A DNA stretch of 63,998 nt from an uncultured Clostridia bacterium (GCA_945992055.1 CAMFVG010000109.1:1-63998), one strand, 5' to 3'. Positions 47,988-58,602 are shown, counted from the first letter of the stretch. Notes: generated from the sequence alone by a model not told the origin. A program made the numbers and translations.

Positions 47988-49001
47988 TCATTGTGTGTTT
48001 AGAAGTTGCTGTTCTAATGAAGTCATGTCATAAGAACGCCCTTCAAAGTTGTTAAAACGATTGTTTGTATTTGCAGATTTTGTGGTTCTGCGTTTTTTAG
48101 ATTCCTTTTCCTGTTGGTAGGCAGCATCCACGCGGGCAACGTCATTTATAGATTGGACATTGTTGGCTAACCAGTTAGAAAGAATCGTGTCCGTATATTT
48201 AAAGTCCGGTTTATGTGTATTATTGATTGTGCGATTGCAAGCTTCTAAAATAAGTTCCAAAGAGAATCCAAACTCTTCAGTCCACTTTTTGATATAGGTC
48301 ATTTCCGCAGGAGCAGGGCTTCTTCCCTTGATACCAAAAGCATTTAAGATAGAAAAACAATTTTTGGTGTAAGAAGAAGTATTCTGTTTGGCCTCTTCCA
48401 CAGTCTTAATACCGGAATCAGACCAAGCGAGTGCAACTGATTCTATGTAATGGAAAGTGCGATGTCCGTTTTCCACACAATATTCAATCAGATATTCGAT
48501 TAAATCAATTGAGAAATTTAAGGTGTCAAAGAAAAAATTAATCTTTTTAATCTCGCTGGCGGATAATGGTTTGCCGATATATTGTTCTGCGACAAAATAC
48601 AACTGTCGCAACTCGTCTTGATTTTCTTTTTTTGTACTGTTTAAAGTTTTTGCAGTCGTTTTTTTCTGTACAATCGGCGCCGCCTTTCCTTCCGAAACGG
48701 CAATTTCGTTGCCAATGGCAAGACCGCATATATTTCCGGCTTCATCATAGTCAATCTTGAGAAGACCTTCTTTAGACCAATGCTTAAAAGCCCGTAACAC
48801 GTCCTTTTCTGTGCATTCCAAATAGTCTGCAAGGGCAGAAATAGATAAAGCATGATTTTCTGCATGCAAATGGCGCAATAATAGCAGGTATACTTTCACA
48901 TACTCGCCGTTTGCTTTTGCCATATGATGATCTATAAAATCGTTTTCTATAATTGTACTATTCCCTTGAAAACGGTTTTTTAACGTTAGTGTTCTTGTCA
49001 T
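47988..49001 (-). CDS. DnaD-domain replication protein
   Basis: DnaD-like 'FFFDTLNFSIDLIEYLIEYCVENGHRTFHYIESVALAWSDSGIKTVEEA'; upstream of dnaI-like gene. Confidence 0.88.
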   Translation of the reverse strand: MTRTLTLKNRFQGNSTIIENDFIDHHMAKANGEYVKVYLLLLRHLHAENHALSISALADYLECTEKDVLRAFKHWSKEGLLKIDYDEAGNICGLAIGNEIAVSEGKAAPIVQKKTTAKTLNSTKKENQDELRQLYFVAEQYIGKPLSASEIKKINFFFDTLNFSIDLIEYLIEYCVENGHRTFHYIESVALAWSDSGIKTVEEAKQNTSSYTKNCFSILNAFGIKGRSPAPAEMTYIKKWTEEFGFSLELILEACNRTINNTHKPDFKYTDTILSNWLANNVQSINDVARVDAAYQQEKESKKRRTTKSANTNNRFNNFEGRSYDMTSLEQQLLNTQ

Positions 49002-49092
49002 GATTATACCATCCTTTATCCTATCAGTATTCGTATTATAGCATTATCAAGGACAAGGACAAAGAACTTTTAAGTGGATATCTCGAGTTTTT

Positions 49093-49125
49093 TGTGGATA
49101 ACAAAAATGTGGAAAATGTGGATAA
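49093..49125 (-). promoter_or_regulatory. DnaA-box cluster (minus orientation): 49093-49101, 49108-49116, 49117-49125
   Basis: TGTGGATAA, TGTGGAAAA, TGTGGATAA; last two abut; between murC and the dnaD-like gene. Confidence 0.7.
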
Positions 49126-50505
49126 CTATTGCTTGAGAAGAGAATCTCCAATATTTACAACGTCTCCGGCCCCCATAGTTATCAACACGTCCCCGTGGAT
49201 ACATTTTTCGAGTACAAAATTTTCAATAGCTTCAAAGCTTGACAGATAATACGCGTCCGTACCCCGGCGTTTTATTTCTTCTGCCAAAGCTTCGGAGGAC
49301 ATTCCTAAAGTATCTGTTTCACGAGCTGCATAAATGTCTGCCAAAATCACATGGTCTGCAAGAGAAAGCGCCTCTGCGAATTCATGGAAAAAGGCTTTGG
49401 TTCTCGTGTAGGTGTGTGGTTGGAAAATGCACCAAATATCGCGATGTGGATAATTTTGTACGGAAGTTAAGGTCGCTCGGATTTCCGTTGGATGGTGCGC
49501 ATAATCATCAATAATCGTTACACCGTTTCGTTCACCTTTATATTGAAAACGGCGATCTGCACCGGTAAAAGAACGAATGCCTTTTGCAATTGTTTTCGGG
49601 CAGATGTTCAGCAAATCGGCTGTGGCAATTACAGAAAGAGCATTAGAAACATTGTGGGTTCCTGCAACTGATAATTGAATATGCTCTGCAAATTTTCCGA
49701 ACTTTATTAGATCAAAAGAGGCATTTCCTAATTCATCAAAAGAAATGTTTCTTGCACAATAATCGGCATCTTTTGATTCGGAGTAGGTAATTACATTGCA
49801 AGAAAGTCCGTCTGTGATTGTTTCCATCTGTTCGATATTTTTATTAATAATAAGAGTTCCATCTTCCGGAAGAAGAGCGGCAAATTTATGGAAAGAAGAA
49901 CGGATATCATGTATATCCTTGAAAAAATCCATATGGTCTTCTTCAACATTCAAAATAATGGAAATCTTCGGGAAAAAGGCATGAAAACTGTTTGTATATT
50001 CACAAGCTTCCGTCACAAAAATATCGGAACTTCCAACGCGGATATTTCCACCAATAGCATGTAGAATACCACCAACAGATAGAGTAGGGTCTTTTTCAGC
50101 CTCTAACAAGATATGAGAGAGCATGGAAGTAGTGGTTGTTTTCCCGTGTGTTCCTGAAATGGCAATTGGTGTGTTGTAATTTTTCATCAGTTGCCCAAGT
50201 AATTGTGCGCGTGTCAGCATCGGTAGATTTTGTCGCTTTGCTTCTATGAATTCTTCGTTGTTTTCGCGAATGGCAGCAGTGTACACAATTAAATCTATCC
50301 CATCAATAATATTAGATGCTTTTTGCGGATAGAATATAGTCGCACCTAGAGATACCAAACGTTCGGTCAGGCTTGAAGATTTTGTGTCTGAACCGGAAAT
50401 TGTGAAGTTTTCTTTTAGCAAAATTTCTGCAAGACCACTCATACTGATACCGCCGATTCCGATGAAGTGCACATGCAGTGGTTTTTTGAAATCTATTTCA
50501 TACAT
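49126..50505 (-). CDS. murC: UDP-N-acetylmuramate--L-alanine ligase
   Basis: 'HFIGIGGISMSGLAEIL', 'AISGTHGKTTTTSMLSHIL', 'DDYAHHPTEIRATL'; ATG 50505 preferred. Confidence 0.95.
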   Translation of the reverse strand: MYEIDFKKPLHVHFIGIGGISMSGLAEILLKENFTISGSDTKSSSLTERLVSLGATIFYPQKASNIIDGIDLIVYTAAIRENNEEFIEAKRQNLPMLTRAQLLGQLMKNYNTPIAISGTHGKTTTTSMLSHILLEAEKDPTLSVGGILHAIGGNIRVGSSDIFVTEACEYTNSFHAFFPKISIILNVEEDHMDFFKDIHDIRSSFHKFAALLPEDGTLIINKNIEQMETITDGLSCNVITYSESKDADYCARNISFDELGNASFDLIKFGKFAEHIQLSVAGTHNVSNALSVIATADLLNICPKTIAKGIRSFTGADRRFQYKGERNGVTIIDDYAHHPTEIRATLTSVQNYPHRDIWCIFQPHTYTRTKAFFHEFAEALSLADHVILADIYAARETDTLGMSSEALAEEIKRRGTDAYYLSSFEAIENFVLEKCIHGDVLITMGAGDVVNIGDSLLKQ

Positions 50506-50827
50506 AAAACGCACATCCTTTCCCATTTCTTTCATTATATACAGATATTGAAAAAAAACCAACTTATTTGTTAAAAAAAGTATCATAGAATTTGTGCATT
50601 TTTTATATACTATACACATAGAAAGTCAAAGTTACAGGTTGTTTGAGAAGTCGGTTTTGTTAGAAATTAACAAAATTTGTAAAAAAACATGTTGTTTTTT
50701 GTAAAAAATGTTCACTAAAACTTTACATTATGTTATAATGTGTTATAATCTTGATGAGATACCCTCCACGTTGGGTAGTAAAGTAGCGTGGAAAAAGAAA
50801 GAAACCAGTTTTAGAAAGAGGTAAGTT

Positions 50828-51109
50828 ATGCAAATTACAGATGTACGCGTGCGCAAAGTAGCAAAAGAAGGAAAATTAAAGGCGGTTGTATCAATCACTA
50901 TGGATGACGAATTTGTGGTACATGATATTAAGGTTATCGAAGGTGAAAAAGGCCTTTTCATCGCTATGCCGAGCAAAAAGGCATTGGATGGTGAGTATCG
51001 CGATATCGCACATCCGATTAATTCCTCTACAAGAGAGAGAATCCAAACATTAATTCTTGAAAAGTATGAAGAAGCTTTGAAAGAAGATGTATTTGATGAG
51101 GCAGAATAA
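50828..51109 (+). CDS. spoVG: SpoVG
   Basis: '[51 protein letters not shown]'. Confidence 0.97.
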   Translation: MQITDVRVRKVAKEGKLKAVVSITMDDEFVVHDIKVIEGEKGLFIAMPSKKALDGEYRDIAHPINSSTRERIQTLILEKYEEALKEDVFDEAE

Positions 51110-51129
51110 AAAGGCAGAAATTTAGAATG

Positions 51130-51161
51130 GCAAAGTTGTTGTATGGCAACTTTGCTTTTTT
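51130..51161 (+). terminator. Rho-independent terminator
   Basis: GCAAAGTTG-loop-CAACTTTGC-TTTTTT. Confidence 0.8.
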
Positions 51162-51191
51162 ATGCAATGAACCTTTGGTTGCGTATTTAAT

Positions 51192-51881
51192 ATGGAGAAC
51201 GAGATGAATTTGCAGATTTTATATGAAGATAAAGAAGTTATTGTTTGCTATAAACCGGCCGGAGTTCCAACACAGACGGCAAGACTTGGTGAGCAGGATA
51301 TGGTAAGTCTCTTGAAAAATCATTTGAAGGGGAAATATGTGGCGGTGGTTCATCGATTGGATCAGCCGGTTGAAGGTATTTTAGTATTTGCCAAAACAGC
51401 TGCTGCCGCAAAAGTTTTAAACAGAGAAATGCAAGGAGCAGGTTTTGGGAAATTTTATCAGGCAGTGCTTTGGGGGACACCTGGGAAAAGGACTGGGACA
51501 CTGGAAAATTATTTAATCAAAGATGGTCGTACGAATACGTCTAGGATTGCATCGCCTACTGAAAAGAATGCAAAAAAGGCAATCTTATCCTATGAGGTTT
51601 TGAAGACAGGAAAAGATAATGAAAAAGATATCTCATTGGTAAAGATTAAGCTTGACACCGGAAGGCATCACCAAATTCGTGTACAGATGGCAAATTTGGG
51701 CTGTCCGATTTGGGGAGATACAAAATATAATCCGTTGTTGTTGGGAGATAAAAAATGGAGACAGATTGCGCTATGCGCATACCGATTGGAATTCGTTCAT
51801 CCTAAGACGGGAAAAAACATGGTATTTGAAGTGGAGCCACAAGGGGAAGGATTCCAGATAGATACTCTTGACAAAATCTAG
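51192..51881 (+). CDS. RluA-family pseudouridine synthase
   Basis: 'VVHRLDQPVEGILVFAKT', 'TGRHHQIRVQMANLGCPIWGD'. Confidence 0.93.
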   Translation: MENEMNLQILYEDKEVIVCYKPAGVPTQTARLGEQDMVSLLKNHLKGKYVAVVHRLDQPVEGILVFAKTAAAAKVLNREMQGAGFGKFYQAVLWGTPGKRTGTLENYLIKDGRTNTSRIASPTEKNAKKAILSYEVLKTGKDNEKDISLVKIKLDTGRHHQIRVQMANLGCPIWGDTKYNPLLLGDKKWRQIALCAYRLEFVHPKTGKNMVFEVEPQGEGFQIDTLDKI

Positions 51882-51914
51882 AAATTCCAATAAAATTGGG
51901 ATGATTATTGAAAA

Positions 51915-52153
51915 TGGACTGTGAAGAGGACTAGTACACACAGGAAGTGCCCCAGAGAGAGAATTATTTGGTGAAAGATTCTTGCAGGAAATGTGTCGAA
52001 CCTACCTTGGAGTCTCTGTGTGAAAATACAGCGTGACACCGGCGTTAATGGTGATAAAAGAGAATCGTAGAAAAAGGTCTATGATTAACAAGGGTGGTAC
52101 CGCCGAGTTTTTCGGTCCCTTATAGGGATGGAAAATCTTGGCGTTTTTTATTT
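51915..52153 (+). promoter_or_regulatory. T-box leader of proS
   Basis: Canonical AAGGGTGGTACCGCC; GAACCTACC specifier region; terminator with TTTTTTATTTT tail. Confidence 0.93.
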
Positions 52154-52174
52154 TATAGAAAAGGAGATAATATT

Positions 52175-53917
52175 ATGAAATTGAAAACACTTGTGGGAGA
52201 TCGTTTCAAAGAACGCCCATCAGATTGTGTAATTGACAGTCATGCATTTACTGTGAGGGGAGGATACATTAAATATGTAGCGAACGGAATATTTTCCTTA
52301 TATCCTCCGATGAAAAGAATAACGAAGAAAATTGAGCAGATTATTCGAGAAGAAATGGATGCCATCGATGGTCAGGAAGTTTTGTTCCCAGTAGCACTTC
52401 CGGGAAGTTTATGGGAAGAATCTGGTCGTTTTGAGAGTGTAGGAGATGAATTACTTCGTTTCAAAGATCGAAATGAAAGTCAGATGGTTTTGGGTATGAC
52501 ACATGAGGAGGCAGCTGTGCATTTGGTAAGAGAGTATGGACAGACCTATACCAAATATCCATTTATGATTTATCAAATTCAGACAAAGTTTCGTGATGAG
52601 GCAAGACCGCGTGCTGGTTTGATTCGTGTAAGAGAATTCACTATGAAAGATGCATATTCTTTCCATACATCTCAAGAGGATTTGGAGAAATATTATGATG
52701 TATGTTATGAAGCATATAATCGTATTTTCCAGAGAGCAGGTGTGCCGGAAGTCATTGCAGTTCAATCGGATTCCGGTATGATGGGAGGAAGTGTTTCTCA
52801 TGAATATATGCTTTTAGCAGATGCAGGGGAAGATTCCATCGTTATTTGTGAAGAATGCGGATATCGCGCAAACATGGAAGCTGCGGAAAACTGCGTAGAT
52901 AATTCGGAGAGCGCAGCTATGGGAGTGCTCGAAAAAGTGTATACACCAAACTGCAAGACAATCGAGGAAGTTACAAATTATTTAGGTTCATCAGTAGAAA
53001 CTTCATGTAAGGCAGTGATGTATCAGAAAAATATGACAGATGAATATGTCATTGTGTTTGTACGTGGCGACTATGAAGTGAATGAAACAAAACTTACAAA
53101 CTACCTGGGAGAAAAGGTTCATCCTGCAGAAGTGACCGAAGAAAGTGGAATCGTGGCAGGATTTACTGGACCTTATGATATGCAGAGAGATTGCATGGTA
53201 ATTTTTGATGTATCACTCAAGGGAATTGAAAATTTGGTTGCAGGAGCAAATGAAACCGATTATCACTATAAAGGCTTGAATCTTGCGCGCGATTGCGGAG
53301 AAATAGAATATGTGGATGTATCCAAGATTCAAACGGGTGGAATTTGTCCATGCTGTGGAAAGAAAACGGTTCAGGTGAAACGAGGAATTGAAGTGGGAAA
53401 TATTTTCCAATTAGGAACCAAATACTCTGCTTCTATGGGAATGAAATATACAGATGCAGAGGGCAATGAGCAAACGCCGATTATGGGTTGTTATGGAATC
53501 GGAGTGGGACGTCTTGCGGCATCGGTTTGTGAAGCGAAGCATGATGATAATGGTCCAATCTGGCCGATTACAATTGCACCGTGGGAAGTTCATTTGTGCT
53601 GTATGCGTGCAGATCAGGAAGAATGCAAACAAGTGGCAGATCAGTTGTATAAAGATTTGCAAAATGCTGGCATGGAAGTTATTTATGATGATAGGGATGT
53701 GCGAGCAGGAGCGATGTTTGCAGATGCAGATTTATTGGGTGTGCCGATACGTGTGGTTGTAGGGCCGAAGAATCTGAAAAATAATCAAATCGAATTAGCA
53801 ACTCGTGATAAGAGTGTTTCCAAATTGGTAGATTTAGATCAGGCAATGAATGAGATCCAAGCATTAAAAGATCAACTGTTCGCGGAAATTTATGCAAAGG
53901 TAACTCCGCGTGCATAA
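52175..53917 (+). CDS. proS: Proline--tRNA ligase
   Basis: 'RPRAGLIRVREFTMKDAYSFH', 'GCYGIGVGRL', C-terminal anticodon domain. Confidence 0.95.
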   Translation: MKLKTLVGDRFKERPSDCVIDSHAFTVRGGYIKYVANGIFSLYPPMKRITKKIEQIIREEMDAIDGQEVLFPVALPGSLWEESGRFESVGDELLRFKDRNESQMVLGMTHEEAAVHLVREYGQTYTKYPFMIYQIQTKFRDEARPRAGLIRVREFTMKDAYSFHTSQEDLEKYYDVCYEAYNRIFQRAGVPEVIAVQSDSGMMGGSVSHEYMLLADAGEDSIVICEECGYRANMEAAENCVDNSESAAMGVLEKVYTPNCKTIEEVTNYLGSSVETSCKAVMYQKNMTDEYVIVFVRGDYEVNETKLTNYLGEKVHPAEVTEESGIVAGFTGPYDMQRDCMVIFDVSLKGIENLVAGANETDYHYKGLNLARDCGEIEYVDVSKIQTGGICPCCGKKTVQVKRGIEVGNIFQLGTKYSASMGMKYTDAEGNEQTPIMGCYGIGVGRLAASVCEAKHDDNGPIWPITIAPWEVHLCCMRADQEECKQVADQLYKDLQNAGMEVIYDDRDVRAGAMFADADLLGVPIRVVVGPKNLKNNQIELATRDKSVSKLVDLDQAMNEIQALKDQLFAEIYAKVTPRA

Positions 53918-53953
53918 GAATAGGCAAAAATAAGGAAAGGAGGGCACGGCCAA

Positions 53954-55279
53954 ATGAAGATTATCTTACCTGAGAAAGTAAATCAAATCATTCATACACT
54001 GCAAGAGCATGGGTATGAAGCATATGCGGTGGGCGGCTGTGTCCGTGATTCTATTCTAGGCAGAGTTCCGGATGACTGGGATATTACAACGAGTGCTACC
54101 CCTTTGGAAACAAAGGCCTTGTTTCAACGAACATTTGATACGGGTATTGAACATGGCACAATTACGATACTGATAGATAAAGAAGCGTTTGAAGTGACAA
54201 CCTATCGAGTGGATGGGAAATATGAGGATAGCAGGCATCCCTTGGAGGTTACTTTTACGAGGTGCTTGCAAGAGGATTTGTTGCGCAGAGATTTTACGAT
54301 TAATGCCATGGCTTACAATGATAAAGAAGGGCTGGTAGATATTTTTGGTGGTATGGAAGATCTGAAAAATCAAACGATTCGTTGTGTCGGAAATGCCAAA
54401 GAACGCTTTGGAGAAGATGCACTGCGCATTTTGCGAGCAGTTCGATTTGCTGCACAATTGGGATTTCGGATTGAGGAAGAGACGAAAAAAGGTATTGTGG
54501 AGTTGGCACCAACATTAAAAAATATTAGTGCAGAACGTATCCAGGTTGAACTTATTAAGATGTTGACCTCTAAAAATCCGGACCTGTTACGTGAGGCGTA
54601 TGAACTGGGGATCACGAGAGTCATCCTTCCGGAATTCGATGAAATGATGAAGACAGAGCAGGAAACACCCCATCACAAATACTCTGTGGGGGAGCATACA
54701 TTAAAAGCATTGCAGTTTGTTCCCGCGGATAAGGTGTTGCGGTTAACAATGTTGTTTCATGATGTCGGTAAACCATTGGTCAAAACGATGGATGAAAAGG
54801 GAAGAGCGCATTTTAAAACACATGAGTTGAAGAGTGCCGATATGGCGAAACAAATCTTACGGAGATTGAAGTTTGATAACGATACTACAAATACGGTTGT
54901 AAAACTGGTACAGTATCATGATTATCGTATGCCTGCAGAACCGAAGAATGTCAGAAGGGCGATGAACAAAATCGGAGTGGAGTTATTCCCTTATCACCTA
55001 GAGGTGCGAAAGGCAGATACATTGGCGCAAAGCGAATATAAGCAGGAAGAAAAGTTGCAAAATATAAGCGAAATAGGGGATTGTTATCAAGAAATTTTGA
55101 AGAGAGGAGAATGCGTGTCTTTAAAAACATTAGCCATAACTGGCAATGATTTGATTGCCGAAGGCATGCAGTCAGGAAAAGAAATCGGAGAAGTTCTCAA
55201 ACGATTGTTGGAAATGGTTATTGAACACCCGGAATATAATACAAAAGAAAAGTTACTACAATTAAAAGATTATATATAG
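53954..55279 (+). CDS. CCA-adding / poly(A) polymerase family tRNA nucleotidyltransferase with HD domain
   Basis: 'YAVGGCVRDSILGRVPDDWDITTSA', 'RRDFTINAMAYN', 'LFHDVGKP'. Confidence 0.93.
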   Translation: MKIILPEKVNQIIHTLQEHGYEAYAVGGCVRDSILGRVPDDWDITTSATPLETKALFQRTFDTGIEHGTITILIDKEAFEVTTYRVDGKYEDSRHPLEVTFTRCLQEDLLRRDFTINAMAYNDKEGLVDIFGGMEDLKNQTIRCVGNAKERFGEDALRILRAVRFAAQLGFRIEEETKKGIVELAPTLKNISAERIQVELIKMLTSKNPDLLREAYELGITRVILPEFDEMMKTEQETPHHKYSVGEHTLKALQFVPADKVLRLTMLFHDVGKPLVKTMDEKGRAHFKTHELKSADMAKQILRRLKFDNDTTNTVVKLVQYHDYRMPAEPKNVRRAMNKIGVELFPYHLEVRKADTLAQSEYKQEEKLQNISEIGDCYQEILKRGECVSLKTLAITGNDLIAEGMQSGKEIGEVLKRLLEMVIEHPEYNTKEKLLQLKDYI

Positions 55280-55282
55280 GAG

Positions 55283-55318
55283 CAGCCGTTAGTTGATGAC
55301 AAACTTTCGGCTGTTTTT
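55283..55318 (+). terminator. Probable terminator
   Basis: CAGCCG-loop-CGGCTG-TTTTTAT. Confidence 0.6.
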
Positions 55319-55323
55319 ATATG

Positions 55324-55352
55324 TCATACTTGGCAAGTATGTGTCATACATT
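55324..55352 (+). promoter_or_regulatory. SigE-like promoter TCATACT-N14-CATACATT upstream of cotS-like gene
   Basis: -10 fits CATACAnT; -35 close to kmATATT; spacing 14. Confidence 0.6.
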
Positions 55353-55387
55353 AGACTGAAATGGAATTTTATGACACAGGGGGCAGT

Positions 55388-56392
55388 ATGAGAGAAAACG
55401 AGCTGGAAATTTTAGAGCAGTATAATATAGATGTGAAAAATACAAAGAAGGTAAGAGATGCGGTCCTGTGCGAAACGGAACAAGGTTTGTTTTTGGTTAA
55501 GGAGTTGCGGATTTCTGAAAAAAGACTTTCTGTCCTCGAATATTTGAACGAACACTTGCGCAAGCGGGGATGTGAGAATATTGACTGGATTTTAAAAAGT
55601 AAAGAGGAGCAATTATCTGTTGCCTCTGAAGAGGGGACAAAATATTTTTTAAAGAAATGGTTTGTTGGAAAAGAATGTGATATTCATAAGGAAAAAGATA
55701 TATTAGATGCCGTCGCCAACTTGACAAAAATTCATGAAGCCATGCAAGGAGTTCACATGGAAGGCGAAGGAGAGAAGCTTGCGTTTTCGCAAGCAGAAGA
55801 TTTGCAGCAGGAATATTCCAGGCATAACAGAGAAATGAAGAAAGTGCGAACCTTTATGCGTGAAAGAGCTGGGAAGGGCGAGTTCGAATTGGCCTTTTTA
55901 AAACATTTTGATATGATGTATGCGCTGGCAGATTGTTCTTTAGAATGTTTGAAAAAATCGAACTATGAAAAGTTGGTTCAAGAAAGCAGGTGCCTACACA
56001 CACTGACTCATGGAGATTATAATTATCACAATGTTTTGATGACATGTGAAGGCATTGCCACCACCAACTTTGAGCATGTAAAGGAAAACATACAAGTGAC
56101 AGATTTTTACTATTTTTTAAGGAAAGTACTGGAAAAGAATCGTTGGAATATAGCATTGGGAGATAAAATGGTAAATTGTTATCAGAAACATCGTTCTTTT
56201 AGAGAGGGAGAAATGGAGTATATAGCGATTTGTTTGGCTTATCCGGAAAAATTTTGGAAGGTAGCCAATTCCTATTACCGTTCGAGAAAGGTTTGGATAC
56301 CTGCAAAAAATCTTGAAAAGCTAGAAATGGTGATTCGTCAAACTGAAGAAAAGAAGAAGTTTTTGAAAGAGATATTTGCTTTTCATTTTTAA
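55388..56392 (+). CDS. CotS/CotI-family spore coat kinase-like protein
   Basis: 'LTHGDYNYHNVL', 'LAYPEKFWKVANSYYRSRKVWIPAKNLEKLE'; RBS AGGGGG. Confidence 0.8.
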   Translation: MRENELEILEQYNIDVKNTKKVRDAVLCETEQGLFLVKELRISEKRLSVLEYLNEHLRKRGCENIDWILKSKEEQLSVASEEGTKYFLKKWFVGKECDIHKEKDILDAVANLTKIHEAMQGVHMEGEGEKLAFSQAEDLQQEYSRHNREMKKVRTFMRERAGKGEFELAFLKHFDMMYALADCSLECLKKSNYEKLVQESRCLHTLTHGDYNYHNVLMTCEGIATTNFEHVKENIQVTDFYYFLRKVLEKNRWNIALGDKMVNCYQKHRSFREGEMEYIAICLAYPEKFWKVANSYYRSRKVWIPAKNLEKLEMVIRQTEEKKKFLKEIFAFHF

Positions 56393-56438
56393 AAGAGTGA
56401 TGTATAATGAAGAAAAAGAACATGGAGGTACATATGGA

Positions 56439-58175
56439 ATGAACTATCAAGAACAATATCAAGAGTGGTTGACAAATGCATGTTTTGATGATGCGACCAA
56501 AGTGGAATTAAAAGGTATCGAAAACGATGATAACGAAATAAAAGAGAGATTTTACAAAGAATTGGAGTTTGGCACCGCGGGACTTCGTGGTATTATTGGA
56601 GCCGGAACCAATCGAATGAATATTTATACAGTTCGAAAAGCAACACAAGGACTTGCAAATTACATTATTCAGAAAGGTTTTGAAAGCAGAGGCGTTGTGA
56701 TTGCATATGATTCAAGACGTATGTCCCCGGAATTTGCAGATGAAGCTGCATTGTGTTTGGCAGCCAATGGGATCAAATCGTATGTATTTGAATCTTTACG
56801 ACCGACACCGGAGCTTTCTTTTGCTGTTCGTAAACTAAATTGTATTGCGGGTATTAATATTACGGCGAGCCATAATCCTCCGGAATATAACGGATATAAA
56901 GTCTATTGGGAGGACGGTGCGCAGATTACACCACCACATGATAAGGGCATTATGAATGAGGTACAAAAAGTAACTGATTACAGTACCATGAAAACAATGG
57001 CACTAGATGAGGCAAAGAAGAGTGGGCTTTACACGGTAATCGGTGCAGAACTTGATGATGCCTATATGGAAGAATTGAAAAAATTGGTTATTCACCGAGA
57101 TTCTATTAAAACAATGGCAAAAGAACTTAAAATTGTATATAGCCCTCTTCACGGAACAGGAAATATTCCGGCTAGACGTATTCTTAAAGAATTAGGATTC
57201 GAAAATGTATATGTAGTACAAGAACAGGAACTGCCGGATGGCGAATTCCCTACAGTTTCGTATCCGAATCCGGAAGCAGAGGAAGCGTTTGCATTAGGCC
57301 TTAAACTGGCAAAAGAAGTGGATGCGGATTTGGTGCTTGCAACAGACCCGGATGCGGACAGACTTGGGGTTTATGTGAAGGATAATAAATCTGGAGAATA
57401 CAAAGTTTTGACAGGAAATATGTCCGGTTGTCTTTTGGAAGAATATGAACTTAGTCAGAAAAAAGCCACAGAAGGGAAACTTCCGGAGGATGGGGCAGTT
57501 ATCAGCTCCATAGTAACCTCTAATATGGCAGAAACGATTGCAAAGGCTTATGGGGTTCAGTTTATTGAGGTGCTTACTGGGTTCAAATTTATTGGGCAGC
57601 AGATGCTTCGATTTGAAGAGGAGCAAAAGGGAACCTACTTGTTTGGATTCGAGGAGAGCTATGGATGTCTCATTGGAACACATGCAAGAGACAAAGATGC
57701 AATTGTGGCAACTATGGCACTTTGTGAAGCAGCAGCATATTATAAAACACAGGGAAAAACTTTGTGGGATGCCATGATTGATATGTACGAAACCTATGGA
57801 TATTATAAAGAAGATATTCAATCGATTACATTAAAGGGCATTGAAGGGCTTGCAAAGATTCAAGAAATTTTGGAGACCTTGCGTAAAGAGCCACCGATAG
57901 AGATTGCAGGGTATAAGGTGCTGAAGGCAAGAGATTACCAAGTAGGTACCGTTACTGATTTAGTAACAGGCGAGGTGACCTCTACGAATCTTCCGACATC
58001 CAATGTATTATATTATGATTTGCCGGATAATGCATGGGTTTGTGTGCGTCCATCCGGAACAGAGCCAAAAGTGAAATTCTATTATGGCGTAAAAGGAAGT
58101 TCTTTGGAGGACGCGGAAAAGAAATCAGCACAATTAGGCAAAGAAATTTTAGAAATGATAGACAAAATGTTATAA
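56439..58175 (+). CDS. Phosphoglucomutase/phosphomannomutase
   Basis: 'GINITASHNPPEYNGYKVYWEDGAQITPP', 'ATDPDADRLG', 'RPSGTEPKVKFY'. Confidence 0.93.
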   Translation: MNYQEQYQEWLTNACFDDATKVELKGIENDDNEIKERFYKELEFGTAGLRGIIGAGTNRMNIYTVRKATQGLANYIIQKGFESRGVVIAYDSRRMSPEFADEAALCLAANGIKSYVFESLRPTPELSFAVRKLNCIAGINITASHNPPEYNGYKVYWEDGAQITPPHDKGIMNEVQKVTDYSTMKTMALDEAKKSGLYTVIGAELDDAYMEELKKLVIHRDSIKTMAKELKIVYSPLHGTGNIPARRILKELGFENVYVVQEQELPDGEFPTVSYPNPEAEEAFALGLKLAKEVDADLVLATDPDADRLGVYVKDNKSGEYKVLTGNMSGCLLEEYELSQKKATEGKLPEDGAVISSIVTSNMAETIAKAYGVQFIEVLTGFKFIGQQMLRFEEEQKGTYLFGFEESYGCLIGTHARDKDAIVATMALCEAAAYYKTQGKTLWDAMIDMYETYGYYKEDIQSITLKGIEGLAKIQEILETLRKEPPIEIAGYKVLKARDYQVGTVTDLVTGEVTSTNLPTSNVLYYDLPDNAWVCVRPSGTEPKVKFYYGVKGSSLEDAEKKSAQLGKEILEMIDKML

Positions 58176-58307
58176 AAAATGTGAAAAAATGTGAAAATAT
58201 AGTGCAAAAGACCCAAAATACACTTGACAAATATGTGAGGAAACGTTATAACAGTAGTCAGGAGCGCATTCGGAAAGAATGCGTTGAAATCAGAGGAGGA
58301 AATACCC

Positions 58308-58580
58308 ATGAACAGAGCTGAATTAATCGTAGCTATGGCAGAAAATGCCGGATTAAAACAAAAAGAGGCTGAAAAAGCATTAAAAGCATTTACAGAAGTA
58401 GTAGCAGCTGAATTAAAGAAAGGTGGAAAAATCCAATTAGTTGGATTCGGAACCTTTGAAGTAAGTGAAAGAGCAGCAAGAGAAGGAAGAAATCCACAAA
58501 CTGGCGAATCTATGAAGATCGCAGCTTGCAAAGCTCCAAAATTCAAAGCTGGTAAAGCTTTAAAAGATGCTATCAACTAG
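58308..58580 (+). CDS. hup: HU family DNA-binding protein
   Basis: 'MNRAELIVAMAENAGLKQKEAEKALKAF', 'GFGTFEVSERAAREGRNPQTGE'. Confidence 0.97.
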   Translation: MNRAELIVAMAENAGLKQKEAEKALKAFTEVVAAELKKGGKIQLVGFGTFEVSERAAREGRNPQTGESMKIAACKAPKFKAGKALKDAIN

Positions 58581-58602
58581 TAATTGATACAAAATGCTCA
58601 TT

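Noticed and set aside
58034-58321. 95-aa plus-strand ORF between phosphoglucomutase and hup
   Set aside because: Out-of-frame continuation of the mutase gene into the hup leader; no homologous features
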